Source of the DNA: Streptococcus thoraltensis DSM 12221 | GTDB taxonomy: Bacteria > Bacillota > Bacilli > Lactobacillales > Streptococcaceae | Direction of reading: 5' to 3' | NCBI RefSeq assembly: GCF_000380145.1 | Contig: NZ_KB904633.1 | Span: forward strand, 1-41,264 | Length of the DNA: 41,264 nt | Shown here: piece after piece, positions 23,341 through 33,681 of the stretch | How positions within the stretch are numbered: position 1 is the first letter of the stretch | Layout: every line of letters starts with the position of its first letter | The notes under the pieces: model-generated | Databases searched by the model: none | Seen by the model: only the letters and a program-made list of their open reading frames with translations | Told to the model about the DNA's origin: nothing | Position numbers and translations under genes: made by a program

Positions 23341-23368
23341 AAAAAGCCCTGAATATCAGGACTCTTTG
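23341..23368 (-). terminator. Terminator of mnmG
   Basis: On the minus strand AGTCCTGA-tat-TCAGGGCT is followed by a T-run; one mismatch in the stem. It lies 30 bp after the mnmG stop. Confidence 0.65.
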
Positions 23369-23396
23369 CACCTATCTAAGATTACAGTTTGATTAC

Positions 23397-25313
23397 TTAC
23401 TGGGGGTTTCTACGAGCTTTATTGTTCCCTTCCAGATAAACCATCAAAATAGAAATATCGGCTGGATTGACGCCCGAAATACGACTAGCTTGACCGATAG
23501 TTTCTGGATTGATTTTCTTGAATTTTTGACGGGCTTCTGTTGCGATAGAATCAATGGCATCCCAGTCAATGTTAGCAGGAATGCGTTTTTCTTCCATACG
23601 CTTCATCTTGTCAACCTGATCAAGAGCTTTGTTAATGTAGCCTTCGTACTTGATTTCCGTTTCCAAAAGCTCAATAACTTTACTATCCAAGTCTTCTGCG
23701 GCTGGACCAACAAAATCAGTCGCTATTTTATAGTCAATTTCTGGTCGGCGCATGAATGCCTTAGCTGTCATAGCATCTGTCAAGGGTTTAAAGCCTAGAG
23801 CTTCAATACGTTCATTGGTTTCCTTGACAGGTTTCAATTTAACCGTGTCAAGTCTTGTCAACTCATTGTCAAATTGGTTTTTCTTGATTTCAAAGGTATT
23901 CCAACGCTCATCGTCAACCAAGCCAACTTGACGTCCAAGTGGTGTCAAACGCATATCAGCATTGTCATGACGAAGAATGAGACGATACTCAGCACGAGAC
24001 GTCAAGAGACGATAGGGTTCTAAAGTCCCTTTTGTGACAAGGTCGTCAATCATAACACCTATGTAGGCATCCGAGCGTTTCAAAATAAATTCGGGTTTGC
24101 CTTGAACTTTAAGCGCCGCATTAATCCCTGCGACAATCCCTTGTCCCGCAGCTTCCTCATAACCAGACGTACCATTGGTTTGACCAGCTGTAAAGAGACC
24201 AGAAATCACCTTTGTTTCGAGCGTCGCTCGAAGTTGATGTGGTAATACAATGTCATATTCGATAGCATAGCCTGTACGCATCATTTCTGCTTTTTCCAAG
24301 CCTTTAACAGAGTGAATCAAATCACGCTGCACATCTTCTGGTAATGACGTTGACAGACCTTGCACGTAAACTTCATCTGTATTACGACCTTCTGGTTCAA
24401 GGAAAAGTTGATGGCGTTCTTTGTCAGCAAAGCGCACAATCTTATCTTCAATTGATGGGCAGTAGCGCGGACCAACTCCCTTGACAACACCTGAAAACAT
24501 TGGTGCACGGTGAAGGTTTTCTTTGATTAACTCATGACTTTCTTCATTGGTATATGTCAACCAGCAGTCAACCTGATCCGTGATATAATCCTCATCCTTT
24601 GACATGAATGAAAAATGATTTGGTTTTTTATCACCAGGTTGCACTTCTGTCACAGAATAGTCAATAGTTGAGCCTTTGACGCGCGGTGGTGTACCTGTTT
24701 TGAAGCGACCGATTTCAAGACCATGTTTAACAAGGTTGTCAGCCAGTGTAATGGAAGCTAGGCTATTATTTGGACCAGATGAATACTTGAGCTCACCTAA
24801 AATAATTTCTCCACGTAAAGCTGTACCAGTTGTAATGACAACCGCGCGCGCACCATATTTTTGACCTGTAGCTGTCAAAACACCGATAACCTCGCCATCT
24901 TCAACCAAGATGTCATCAATCATGGTTTGACGAAGAGTCAAATTTTCTTCTTGCTCAACGGTCTTTTTCATTTCTTCAGCATAAAGGTGCTTATCAGCTT
25001 GAGCACGAAGGGCTCGAACCGCAGGACCTTTACCCGTGTTGAGCATTTTCATCTGAATATAGGTCTTATCAATATTGCGCCCCATTTCACCACCGAGGGC
25101 ATCAATCTCACGGACCACAATTCCCTTAGCCGAGCCACCAATGGATGGGTTACAAGGCATAAAAGCTAGCATATCTAGGTTAATGGTCGCTAGCAAAGTT
25201 TTTGAACCCATACGGCTTGCTGCCAAGGCAGCCTCCACACCAGCATGACCGGCACCAACAACGATAACATCAAATTCTTCTACGAAAGTATGTTCCACTC
25301 TAATCTTCTCCAT
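23397..25313 (-). CDS. mnmG: tRNA uridine-5-carboxymethylaminomethyl modification enzyme, FAD subunit
   Basis: 638 residues (GidA). The FAD motif [20 protein letters not shown] is at about 18-37. MnmG signatures include [37 protein letters not shown] and the later [20 protein letters not shown]. The C-terminal helical domain that contacts MnmE ends [19 protein letters not shown]. With MnmE it modifies the wobble uridine of several tRNAs. The start at 25313 gives the usual length. mnmA, which thiolates the same base, lies 586 bp upstream on the same strand, with a decayed gene between them. Confidence 0.98.
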   Translation of the reverse strand: MEKIRVEHTFVEEFDVIVVGAGHAGVEAALAASRMGSKTLLATINLDMLAFMPCNPSIGGSAKGIVVREIDALGGEMGRNIDKTYIQMKMLNTGKGPAVRALRAQADKHLYAEEMKKTVEQEENLTLRQTMIDDILVEDGEVIGVLTATGQKYGARAVVITTGTALRGEIILGELKYSSGPNNSLASITLADNLVKHGLEIGRFKTGTPPRVKGSTIDYSVTEVQPGDKKPNHFSFMSKDEDYITDQVDCWLTYTNEESHELIKENLHRAPMFSGVVKGVGPRYCPSIEDKIVRFADKERHQLFLEPEGRNTDEVYVQGLSTSLPEDVQRDLIHSVKGLEKAEMMRTGYAIEYDIVLPHQLRATLETKVISGLFTAGQTNGTSGYEEAAGQGIVAGINAALKVQGKPEFILKRSDAYIGVMIDDLVTKGTLEPYRLLTSRAEYRLILRHDNADMRLTPLGRQVGLVDDERWNTFEIKKNQFDNELTRLDTVKLKPVKETNERIEALGFKPLTDAMTAKAFMRRPEIDYKIATDFVGPAAEDLDSKVIELLETEIKYEGYINKALDQVDKMKRMEEKRIPANIDWDAIDSIATEARQKFKKINPETIGQASRISGVNPADISILMVYLEGNNKARRNPQ

Positions 25314-25369
25314 TTTTATTTATAAAATATTTTATCTGTCCATCCTCGTGTTTAAATGCTGTTTTAAGA

Positions 25370-25850
25370 CATGCAGGGTTAAGGGTTAAGACTTATGGTT
25401 TCAAGGTTAGCCAAAGAGGCCCCGCCATCTTCTATCTCTGAATTCGTCTCTATCAAAGGAGCAACCCAGTGACATTCAATTTGAATAATCAGATATTTTT
25501 TCCAAACCAATTGACGCTCTACTGTAAAAGCTAGTGGTCACATTCCCATTTCAACCAAAATATCTTCTAAAATTGTCACGTTTAAGGGATTCTTCAGTCA
25601 TCTCATTGACTAAAGTGACTCCATCAAGCAACAATACTCGTCTTTTAGAGATTCTGCCAAATAAATCTGATTACCTTTTACCATTGAAGCTGAAAATCTA
25701 ACACTAAAAACTTGACTATCAACTGTCTTTTGAAAATCCTCATCCTCCAGATTAAACACAAAAATAGCCAAAACCCTTATCATTGCAAGGCAAAAAGACC
25801 TGCAAGATCATGAGCTTTGACTTTCATGATATTACTAAATTTAGTTTATC
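25370..25850 (-). pseudogene. Decayed gene between mnmA and mnmG
   Basis: The minus strand holds protein-like pieces in different frames broken by stops: MKVKAHDLAGLFALQ, then NLEDEDFQKTVDSQVFSVRF with SASMVKGNQIYLAESLKDEY, then NEMTEESLKRDNF, and finally PLAFTVERQLVWKKYLIIQI with ECHWVAPLIETNSEIEDGG. Codon-like composition and order suggest one former gene of about 150 codons. A Nudix gene occupies this slot in pneumococcus as I recall, and the last piece is compatible with a Nudix C-terminus, but I cannot confirm the family. Confidence 0.5.
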
Positions 25851-25899
25851 AAATAAGACCTAACGATTCAAGGGATAAGAAACCTTTTCTTACATCGCC

Positions 25900-27048
<1,149 letters not shown>

Positions 27049-27056
27049 TTAACGTA

Positions 27057-27098
27057 CGATTTGAAGGTCGTCGTTTTCAAAAGTCGATTTGAAGGTCG
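27057..27098. repeat. 14-bp direct repeat in the mnmA leader
   Basis: CGATTTGAAGGTCG occurs at 27057-27070 and again at 27085-27098, with GATTTTGAA following the second. It lies in the 5' untranslated region of mnmA between promoter and ribosome-binding site. Confidence 0.6.
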
Positions 27099-27125
27099 AT
27101 TTTGAATGCCCAAAGGCAGACTACA

Positions 27126-27154
27126 TTATAACACGATTTTTATAGATTTCCAAA
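27126..27154 (-). promoter_or_regulatory. Promoter of mnmA
   Basis: On the minus strand TTGGAA, a 17-bp spacer and TATAAT. This predicts a leader of about 100 nt before the mnmA ATG. Confidence 0.68.
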
Positions 27155-27185
27155 AAACGACAACTTACTGAAAATCCCCTATTTT

Positions 27186-27208
27186 TAAAGCGCTTTATTT
27201 GTTATAAT
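27186..27208 (+). promoter_or_regulatory. sdaAB promoter with cre-like palindrome
   Basis: TAAAGCGCTTTA (27186-27197) is a perfect palindrome close to the CcpA cre consensus. The -10 TATAAT (27203-27208) follows 5 bp later. Binding there would block RNA polymerase, which fits catabolite control of serine degradation. Confidence 0.5.
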
Positions 27209-27238
27209 AAAGACAACCTTTAATCGTAGGAGGATGGT

Positions 27239-27913
27239 ATGAAACCCTTAAAATTTCAATCTGTTTTTGATATTATCGGTCCTGTTATGATTGGCCCATC
27301 AAGCAGTCATACCGCAGGTGCCGTACGAATCGGACAACTCATTCACTCCATTTTTGGTAAAGAACCAAAGGAAGTCACTTTCTACCTCTACAATTCGTTC
27401 GCCAAAACTTACCGAGGTCATGGTACCGACCGTGCCCTCGTTGCTGGGATTATGGGAATGGATACGGACAATCCTGACATTAAAAATTCTCTAGAAATTG
27501 CTCATGAAAAAGGTATTCATATCTACTGGGAAATCTTGAAAGAAGGCGATGCGCCACATCCAAATACCGTGAAAATCGAAGTTAAAGATGCTGACAACAA
27601 TAGCATGAGCCTAACTGGTATTTCAATCGGTGGTGGTAATATTGAAGTGGCTGAATTGAATGGCTTTGCGGTAACCTTGCAGATGAACACACCAACGATT
27701 ATTGTTGTCTATCAGGATGTTCCTGGTATGATTGCAAGAGTGACAGACATCCTATCAGATTACAATATCAACATTGCCCAGATGAATGTTACTCGGGAAA
27801 ATGCAGGTCAAAAAGGCATTATGATTATTGAAGTGGACTCAAGAGACTGTCAAGATGCTGTCAAGGCGATTGAAGACATTCCATATCTCTACAATGTCAA
27901 TTACTTTGGATAA
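27239..27913 (+). CDS. sdaAB: L-serine dehydratase, beta subunit
   Basis: 224 residues. The N-terminal SDH-beta domain has SVFDIIGPVMIGPSSSHTAG at about 9-28. The C-terminal ACT domain at about 150-222 (TIIVVYQDVPGMIARVTDIL) is a likely serine-sensing module. Together with the alpha subunit it converts L-serine to pyruvate and ammonia. The start has TAGGAGG upstream and the alpha gene follows after 11 bp. Confidence 0.97.
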   Translation: MKPLKFQSVFDIIGPVMIGPSSSHTAGAVRIGQLIHSIFGKEPKEVTFYLYNSFAKTYRGHGTDRALVAGIMGMDTDNPDIKNSLEIAHEKGIHIYWEILKEGDAPHPNTVKIEVKDADNNSMSLTGISIGGGNIEVAELNGFAVTLQMNTPTIIVVYQDVPGMIARVTDILSDYNINIAQMNVTRENAGQKGIMIIEVDSRDCQDAVKAIEDIPYLYNVNYFG

Positions 27914-27924
27914 GGAGGCAATCC

Positions 27925-28800
27925 ATGTTCTACTCGATTGAAGAATTAGTTCAACAGGCGCAAGAAAACTACAACGGTTCAGTAGCTGATTTAATGGTTG
28001 CCACTGAAATTAAATTGACAGGTCGTCAAGCAGATGAAATTCGTTTCATTATGTCCCGCAATTTAGAAGTCATGCTAGCTTCTGTAAAAGATGGGCTAAA
28101 TGCTGATAAGTCTGTTAGTGGATTGACAGGTGGTGATGCAGTAAAACTGCACCATTACATCCAAGCAGGCAATACTCTATCTGAATCTACCATTCTAACT
28201 GCTGCAAGAAATGCTATCGCAGTCAATGAACAAAATGCCAAAATGGGATTGGTTTGTGCCACACCGACGGCTGGCAGTGCTGGATGTATCCCGGCAATTA
28301 TTTCAACAGCCATTGAAAAATTAAAACTGACACAAGAAGAACAACTTGACTTCCTCTTTACAGCAGGCGCCTTTGGACTTGTCATTGCTAATAATGCTTC
28401 CATCTCTGGGGCAGAAGGTGGTTGTCAAGCAGAGGTGGGCTCGGCGGCAGCCATTGGAGCAGCAGCTATCACAATGGCTGCTGGAGGCAGTGCTTATCAA
28501 GCTAGTCAAGCCATCGCCTTTGTCATTAAAAATCTCTTAGGACTGGTCTGTGATCCCGTCGCTGGTTTAGTTGAAGTTCCCTGTGTTAAGCGTAATGCTA
28601 TAGGTGCTAGTTTTGCCTTGGTAGCAGCTGACATGGCACTAGCTGGTATTGAATCAAAAATTCCTGTTGACGAAGTTGTTGACGCTATGTATCAGGTTGG
28701 TAAAGCTATGCCAACAGCCTTCAAAGAGACTGCTGAAGGTGGGCTTGCTGCTACACCAACTGGCAAACGTTACGCCCAAGAAATTTTTGGAGGTATCTAG
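27925..28800 (+). CDS. sdaAA: L-serine dehydratase, iron-sulfur alpha subunit
   Basis: 291 residues. Conserved cysteines of the [4Fe-4S] cluster appear in VCATPTAGSAGCIPA, SGAEGGCQAEVGSAAA and GLVCDPVAGLVEVPC. The enzyme is a two-subunit, oxygen-sensitive serine deaminase that works in the cytoplasm with SdaAB. The stop is immediately followed by the ATG of the phosphatase gene with no gap, so that gene belongs to the operon. Confidence 0.97.
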   Translation: MFYSIEELVQQAQENYNGSVADLMVATEIKLTGRQADEIRFIMSRNLEVMLASVKDGLNADKSVSGLTGGDAVKLHHYIQAGNTLSESTILTAARNAIAVNEQNAKMGLVCATPTAGSAGCIPAIISTAIEKLKLTQEEQLDFLFTAGAFGLVIANNASISGAEGGCQAEVGSAAAIGAAAITMAAGGSAYQASQAIAFVIKNLLGLVCDPVAGLVEVPCVKRNAIGASFALVAADMALAGIESKIPVDEVVDAMYQVGKAMPTAFKETAEGGLAATPTGKRYAQEIFGGI

Positions 28801-29388
28801 ATGAAGCAGATCGTCTATCTTATTCGACATGCTGAGCCTAACTATGACAACCATAATGATGAAGAAAGAGAATTAACGCCAAAAGGTTTACAGGATTGTC
28901 AACTTTTGCTAGATTATTTTAAATCGACTGCTATTGATAGCATTTATTCCAGTCCCTTTAAGCGTGCCATTCAAACCGTGTATGACCTTGCTAACGAAAA
29001 AAATTTACCTATTCAAGTAAACGAAAACTTTAAAGAACGCAAAGTTGATGATGTTTGGATTGATGATTTTAATGATTTTGCTAAACGTCAATGGCAGGAT
29101 TTTAGTTATCAATTAGCAAAAGGGGAAAGTCTACAAGAGGTACAAGATAGAAATATCCGAGAACTCCAAAAAATTCTTGATAGGAAAGAAAAAAATCTGC
29201 TTATCTCATCTCACGGTACAGCTATTTCAACAATCATCAACTATTATGATAACCAGTTTAGTTTTGATAACTTCCAAGACATTAAAAAATTGATGCCATT
29301 CGTTGCTACCCTAATCTTCAATAATGGCAAGATAGAAGACATTACTATTACAAATCCTTTTACTAGACAAATTGAATACAAAAAATAG
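28801..29388 (+). CDS. Histidine phosphatase superfamily protein (phosphoglycerate-mutase-like fold)
   Basis: 195 residues. The catalytic motif is LIRHAEPNYD at about 7-16 (RHA in place of the common RHG), and SSPFKRAIQT supplies the second arginine. SSHGTAIST near the C-terminus gives the second histidine. The substrate cannot be told from sequence. It starts directly at the end of sdaAA, suggesting shared expression with serine degradation, perhaps on a phospho-serine or sugar phosphate; that link is inference. A terminator overlaps its stop codon. Confidence 0.85.
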   Translation: MKQIVYLIRHAEPNYDNHNDEERELTPKGLQDCQLLLDYFKSTAIDSIYSSPFKRAIQTVYDLANEKNLPIQVNENFKERKVDDVWIDDFNDFAKRQWQDFSYQLAKGESLQEVQDRNIRELQKILDRKEKNLLISSHGTAISTIINYYDNQFSFDNFQDIKKLMPFVATLIFNNGKIEDITITNPFTRQIEYKK

Positions 29389-29415
29389 GTTGACAGAATT
29401 GTCAACCTATTTTTA
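29382..29415. terminator. Bidirectional terminator between the sdaAB operon and the lysozyme-like gene
   Basis: AAAATAGGTTGACA and TGTCAACCTATTTT make a long perfect stem with A- and T-runs at both ends. It serves the genes ending at 29388 (plus) and 29416 (minus). Confidence 0.92.
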
Positions 29416-30120
29416 TTAATAACCCCAAGCTGCTAAGCCTTGAGCATTGTAAGCGTTGATTGCGGAGTTGATTTGATCTTGTACAGTTGCTGTTGAACCC
29501 CAACCTGGCATAGTTTGGAAGAGACCTGATGCACCTGATGCATTACGAGCTCCAACTTGCCCATTTGATTCACGAGCAATGATGTGTTCCCAAGTTGCTT
29601 GGTCAACCCCTGTTGCTGCTGCCATTTGTGCTGCTGCATATGAGCCATCTTTGCCCGCAGTATTCCCATTTGATAACACACGTCCCGACAGTGCAACATG
29701 CTGTTGTGTCGCTTGCGTTTGTGCAGGAACAGAAGTTACTGCTGTCTGGGTATTGTAAGCTACTTTTGTTGCTACCGCTTCTTGACTTGCAACTTCTGTA
29801 GTTTCTTCCGGAGTCGCCACCTCAGCAACTTCTGTAACGGAAGCATCTGTTTGGGTTGTCGTTTCTTCTACGCTTGAGGTGCTTGACGTACTTGATGCTT
29901 TTGATGACGATTTTTTCACTTCACTAGAAGATGAACCTTGGTCCTTAATTTGATGAGATGAACTGGCTTTTAACTCTTCAGACTCAGCTTTTGAAAAGTA
30001 ACTGTTTGAGCTAAAAATACCTGTTGCCACTAAAACAGCTCCGAAAGCTAAGACAGGCAACATTAAAAACAAACCTAATTTCTTCATTTTATTTTCTTTC
30101 TTTAATGGTCTTCTTGTCAT
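29416..30120 (-). CDS. Secreted lysozyme-fold (transglycosylase-like) cell-wall protein
   Basis: 234 residues. A hydrophobic signal or anchor lies at about 12-33 ([20 protein letters not shown]), then a Ser/Thr/Glu/Val-rich linker of about 110 residues. The C-terminal domain of about 70 residues shows [20 protein letters not shown] and [13 protein letters not shown], the SLT/lysozyme-like pattern with catalytic Glu in ARESNG. It resembles small streptococcal and staphylococcal wall hydrolases (IsaA-like). The start could also be the inner ATG twelve codons later; the outer one has the better ribosome-binding site. Confidence 0.82.
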   Translation of the reverse strand: MTRRPLKKENKMKKLGLFLMLPVLAFGAVLVATGIFSSNSYFSKAESEELKASSSHQIKDQGSSSSEVKKSSSKASSTSSTSSVEETTTQTDASVTEVAEVATPEETTEVASQEAVATKVAYNTQTAVTSVPAQTQATQQHVALSGRVLSNGNTAGKDGSYAAAQMAAATGVDQATWEHIIARESNGQVGARNASGASGLFQTMPGWGSTATVQDQINSAINAYNAQGLAAWGY

Positions 30121-30194
30121 GACAATCCATCTCTTTCTTAAAATAATCCTTATTTATCGTACTCTTTTTTTATTACTTAATAATGATAGCTATA

Positions 30195-30208
30195 TGACAC
30201 ATATGTCA
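30195..30208. promoter_or_regulatory. Palindrome TGACA-CATA-TGTCA upstream of the lysozyme-like gene
   Basis: A 5-4-5 inverted repeat about 75 bp before the 30120 start. It could be a regulator site; no regulator is assigned. Confidence 0.3.
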
Positions 30209-30267
30209 GTCAGTTTTAAAATTGATAAAGAAAGGCAAAAAAACGGGTAAAAACTAACTTTTTAGCC

Positions 30268-30774
30268 CTAGTACCACCCATTAGTATTCCAAAAAGCTAG
30301 CGCTGCCGTCCAAGACCCATAACGTTCTTTAACATAATTATCAGCAACTCTCTCTTGATTTTCTGGTGACAAATCACCTTTTAAATAAGAAAGTGTTAAT
30401 TGGTAACGACCATAGTATTGACCATTTTGAGCAGCATAGCTTCCACTTGATTCTCTCCGTGCAATTTCATCCTTAGCAGCTTGCTCTTCTTGATTTAAAA
30501 AGATAGAGTTGGTTGACAAACTAGTTTCAATTATTTCCAATTTCGTTTGAGATAATTCAAGAACCTCTCCTACTTCAATACTATTAATATCACTGATACG
30601 ATTGACTTGTGCCAAGGTATTGACAGTCATTTGATGACTTTTTGCAATAGCTGATAGGGTATCACCTGACTTGACAGTGTATGATTCTGCCTTTACAAGT
30701 TGAGATACTGAAAGTGTTGCTAAAGTTGACAAGCCCAATAAAGATAATTTAATGATTTTTTTCTGATTTAACAT
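30268..30774 (-). CDS. Secreted LysM protein with lysozyme-like C-terminal domain
   Basis: The start is ATG 30774 behind AAGGAGG; the six-codon-longer reading has no such site. 168 residues. A signal peptide runs to about VKA-ES (residue 30), then one LysM domain at about 31-75 (YTVKSGDTLSAIAKSHQMTV). A short linker leads to a lysozyme-like domain (IARRESSGSYAAQNGQYYGR, YQLTLSYLKGDLSPENQ, SWTAALAFWNTNGWY). It probably binds peptidoglycan and cleaves or remodels it. Proteins of this design are WalRK targets in pneumococcus. The TGTAAA about 50 bp before the start is only a partial WalR half-site. Confidence 0.85.
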   Translation of the reverse strand: MLNQKKIIKLSLLGLSTLATLSVSQLVKAESYTVKSGDTLSAIAKSHQMTVNTLAQVNRISDINSIEVGEVLELSQTKLEIIETSLSTNSIFLNQEEQAAKDEIARRESSGSYAAQNGQYYGRYQLTLSYLKGDLSPENQERVADNYVKERYGSWTAALAFWNTNGWY

Positions 30775-30919
30775 ATTTTCCTCCTTGTGCACTTAGATAT
30801 TCCGTAAGTTTGAGATTACCTTCAAGCTTTACAAGAACTTTACTAGAATACACCCTAAGGATTTCGATTGGATTGAAAAGGAGTTAAGTATATGACAAAG
30901 AAGTTTTAAACACATAAAA

Positions 30920-30950
30920 AATCTATTGAGCTTTAAAAACCCAATAGATT
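30920..30950. terminator. Hairpin between the LysM gene and MITE1
   Basis: AATCTATTG and CAATAGATT pair across 13 nt. A-runs lie to the left, so on the minus strand the stem is followed by T-rich sequence. It may be a secondary terminator of the minus-strand operon ending at 31231, or the old one before insertion of the repeat. Confidence 0.5.
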
Positions 30951-30999
30951 GAGAATGTAGATAGACCCTTTAATTAAAAATGTAAATCTTGCTTTTATA

Positions 31000-31100
31000 A
31001 TCAAATGAATTAACTTTCAGAATAAGGAACAGAAGGACGCGGACAGTACTTGAGTATGGCGAGTCGAAAGTGACCATGTATCAAAGTTAATTCAAAAGAC
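31000..31100 (+). mobile_element. Short inverted-repeat element MITE1, copy A (intact)
   Basis: 101 bp between TA dinucleotides. The inverted ends share the core TGAATTAACTTT, preceded by TCAAA on the left and TCTTT on the right (read inward). It is the uninterrupted version of the element at 14703-14910 and shows the empty site for MITE2 (ACTCAAGTACTG on the minus strand). The open frame across it (31010-31213 minus) has no protein-like features. Confidence 0.72.
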
Positions 31101-31102
31101 TG

Positions 31103-31215
31103 TAAATAAAAAACTCTTAGAAATATTGATTTAATAACCTTTCTGATAGTTTTTCTTCTCCCAAGAAAACGAAAAAGTTGAAGAAAATTATCCAAAATGG
31201 ACTTTTTCTTCAACC
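31103..31215. repeat. Longer repeat (LE, copy A), uninterrupted
   Basis: It matches 14671-14702 joined to 14911-14997, without the element that splits the other copy (GATTTAATAACC here; GATTTA-element-GTAACC there). It lies directly after the 3' end of ecfT on the minus strand and contains the terminator hairpin below. Confidence 0.7.
31172..31214 (-). terminator. Terminator of the ecfT operon, inside the LE repeat
   Basis: GTTGAAGAAAA (31177-31187) and TTTTCTTCAAC (31204-31214) form an 11-bp perfect stem with an inner TCC/GGA pair. On the minus strand it is followed by TTTTT. In LE copy B the same stem is degenerate. Confidence 0.75.
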
Positions 31216-31230
31216 TGATATTTTTTATTG

Positions 31231-32031
31231 TTAAACATTTGTTTTGAGAACAAACAGTGTTACACCAAGAAGTATAAAGACAAAAATTGTCAAACTATCG
31301 GATAAACGCCACTGGAGTTGACGGTATTTTGTCCGACCTTCTCCTCCTTGATAGCCGCGAGATTCCATAGCTGTAGCCAAAGCATCGGCTCGTTTAAAAC
31401 TAGAGGCAAATAAAGGAATTAAAATAGGAATGATGGTCCTAACTTTCTGCATCAAATTACCTTCTCCAAAGTCAACGCCACGCGCTCTCTGCGCATTCAT
31501 GATTCTTGTCGTATCATCCATCAAAGTAGGAACAAAACGTAAACTTAGCGATAGCATTAGCCCAATTTCATGTGCTGGTACTTTGAAAATGCGTAAAGGT
31601 TTTAAGAGTGACTCTACAGCATCAGCCAAACTCAGAGGCATTGTCGTCAAAGTAAGTATCGTTGACATCAGAATGATTAAAACAAATCTCATAAAAATCA
31701 GCAAGGCTTGAGCCAACCCGAAATCAGTAATTTTAAAAATCCAAAAAACAAACAGAGGATTTCCTTGTGTCGTAAAGAAAACTTGAAACAAGGTTGTAAA
31801 TAAAATAATCCCAATCATCGGCTTAACACCGTTAACGAAGAATTTTATTGGAATTTTAGAAAGAATAATTGCAATCACGGTAAAAACCAACATGATCACG
31901 TTAGTTAAAAGATTATTTGCCCAAAAAACGACAATAATAAACAACATCATCGCAATCAGCTTGCTACGAGGATCCAAACGATGAACAAGAGAATCACCAG
32001 GGATGTAGCGTCCTAATATTAACTTATCCAC
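31231..32031 (-). CDS. ecfT: ECF transporter T component
   Basis: 266 residues with about five to six membrane helices. The C-terminal cytoplasmic coupling motifs [13 protein letters not shown] and [18 protein letters not shown] contain the two A-R-G/S-R-G signatures that contact the ATPases. It is the shared transmembrane part of energy-coupling factor vitamin transporters; substrate-binding S components are encoded elsewhere. It overlaps ecfA2 by 8 bp and is the last gene of the run. Confidence 0.95.
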   Translation of the reverse strand: MDKLILGRYIPGDSLVHRLDPRSKLIAMMLFIIVVFWANNLLTNVIMLVFTVIAIILSKIPIKFFVNGVKPMIGIILFTTLFQVFFTTQGNPLFVFWIFKITDFGLAQALLIFMRFVLIILMSTILTLTTMPLSLADAVESLLKPLRIFKVPAHEIGLMLSLSLRFVPTLMDDTTRIMNAQRARGVDFGEGNLMQKVRTIIPILIPLFASSFKRADALATAMESRGYQGGEGRTKYRQLQWRLSDSLTIFVFILLGVTLFVLKTNV

Positions 32032-32866
32032 GCTTAATCGCCTCCTTGAATTGTTCTATCGTAATCGGTAATTTTGATAATGCTAAACCTTTATCTTGTA
32101 ACTGGTAAGCAAATTTTGTAATTTTAGGCACTCCAACTTGCTTTTCTTCTAAAAAAGCAACGTCTTGGAAAAGATCAAGAGGTCTACCATGGGCTGCAAT
32201 ATGTCCTTTTTCCAAAAGGTAAACGTAATCAGCATAATCAGCAACATCATCCATCAAATGTGTCACCAAAACAATCGTCATACCAGAGTCGTGTAATTCC
32301 TTAAACAAGGCCATCAACTCTTTTCGACCTCTAGGATCAAGACCCGCTGTCGGCTCATCTAAAACAAGAATTTCTGGTTTCATAGCCAAAATTCCTGCGA
32401 TGGCAACGCGACGCATCTGTCCACCTGATAAATCAAAAGGATTTTGATTGAATAAATCCTCAGAAATACCTACTTGCTTCAAGGTTTGACGAGCACGCTC
32501 TTGGGCTTCTTCTGCAGAAACACCAAAATTTTGTGGTCCAAAAGCCACATCTTTTATCACCGTTTCATCAAACAACTGACTTTCAGGAAATTGAAAGACA
32601 AGTCCAACCTTTTGTCTGACTGATTTAATATCCTTTGATTTGGCAGACGAAGCGATTTCAAAATCATCAACATAAACCGTTCCTTCAGTCGGGATATTTA
32701 ATCCATTCAGAAGCTGCATGATGGTTGATTTGCCCGAGCCAGTATGTCCAATAAATGCAGTATATGAGCCTTTTTCAATTGTCAAATCAATATCAAAAAG
32801 GGCACGCCCTTCAAAAGGTGTCCCAGCTTGATAGGTATAACTTACATTTTTGAGAGAAATTCCCAT
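32024..32866 (-). CDS. ecfA2: ECF transporter ATPase A2
   Basis: 280 residues. Walker A is [14 protein letters not shown] at about 38-51. The Q-loop reads [15 protein letters not shown], characteristic of the A2 subunit; the signature is [14 protein letters not shown] and Walker B is [14 protein letters not shown]. It pairs with EcfA1 to drive vitamin uptake through EcfT. Its start overlaps ecfA1 by 25 bp. Confidence 0.96.
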   Translation of the reverse strand: MGISLKNVSYTYQAGTPFEGRALFDIDLTIEKGSYTAFIGHTGSGKSTIMQLLNGLNIPTEGTVYVDDFEIASSAKSKDIKSVRQKVGLVFQFPESQLFDETVIKDVAFGPQNFGVSAEEAQERARQTLKQVGISEDLFNQNPFDLSGGQMRRVAIAGILAMKPEILVLDEPTAGLDPRGRKELMALFKELHDSGMTIVLVTHLMDDVADYADYVYLLEKGHIAAHGRPLDLFQDVAFLEEKQVGVPKITKFAYQLQDKGLALSKLPITIEQFKEAIKRG

Positions 32867-33681
32867 AAGTCATCTTCCAATTCTGTTTCTGTCCTATATT
32901 CTTTTGGCTTCCATCCTATGTCCCGCAGAGATTCCTGCAGACGAACGGTAAATGGCAAATCCAAACCAAGCGCCACCAAATCATTTCCTCTAGAAAAGAG
33001 TTCTCTAGGAGTTGAGATAGACTCAATTTCACCTGATTTCATGACAATAACACGGTCGCTAAGAGCCACTTCATCCAAATCATGAGTGATTGAAATGATA
33101 GTCATATCAAACTGCTTACGAATCTTTTGAATCGTTCCTAACAGTTCTTGACGACCGTCTGGATCTAGCATACTAGTTGATTCATCAAAAATTAAAATTT
33201 TAGGTCTGGTTGCAAGGGCACCTGCAATAGCCACACGTTGTTTCTGACCTCCAGATAGCCTTGCCGGTTCACGTGTCTTAAACGATGTCATTCCCACTAA
33301 CGACAGAGCCTCTGAAACCCTATCAGTCATTTCAGAATGTCTAACACCCTTATTCTCCAGCCCAAAGGCAACATCATCTTCAACGGTAGCACCGACAAAT
33401 TGATTATCAGGATTTTGAAAAACCATACCAATATCTTGACGGATTTCCCAGATATTGTCTTCTGTTAATTCTTTGCCGTCAATCTTAATATGACCTGATT
33501 CTGCTAATAAAAGACCATCAAGCAATCGAGCCGTCGTTGATTTCCCCGAACCATTATGCCCTACGATAGACAACCATTCTCCAGGTTTCACGTGAAACGA
33601 TACATCTTTTAAGGTGTAATCGTCCTGCTCTTCTTGATATTTAAAAAATAAATTTGAAACCTCAATCATAAGCTCACTCAT
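32842..33681 (-). CDS. ecfA1: ECF transporter ATPase A1
   Basis: 279 residues. Walker A is [14 protein letters not shown] at about 39-52. The Q-loop reads [20 protein letters not shown], typical of A1; the signature is [14 protein letters not shown]. The Walker B segment [13 protein letters not shown] has DES in place of DEP, as is usual for this subunit. It pairs with EcfA2. It starts at the stop of pgsA with a 1-bp overlap (TAATG). Confidence 0.96.
   Translation of the reverse strand: MSELMIEVSNLFFKYQEEQDDYTLKDVSFHVKPGEWLSIVGHNGSGKSTTARLLDGLLLAESGHIKIDGKELTEDNIWEIRQDIGMVFQNPDNQFVGATVEDDVAFGLENKGVRHSEMTDRVSEALSLVGMTSFKTREPARLSGGQKQRVAIAGALATRPKILIFDESTSMLDPDGRQELLGTIQKIRKQFDMTIISITHDLDEVALSDRVIVMKSGEIESISTPRELFSRGNDLVALGLDLPFTVRLQESLRDIGWKPKEYRTETELEDDLWEFLSKM

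Noticed and set aside
31010..31213. A 67-residue open frame on the minus strand across MITE1 and the longer repeat.
   Set aside because: It has no ribosome-binding site, a repeat-derived sequence and a frame not kept in the other copy, so it is not a gene.
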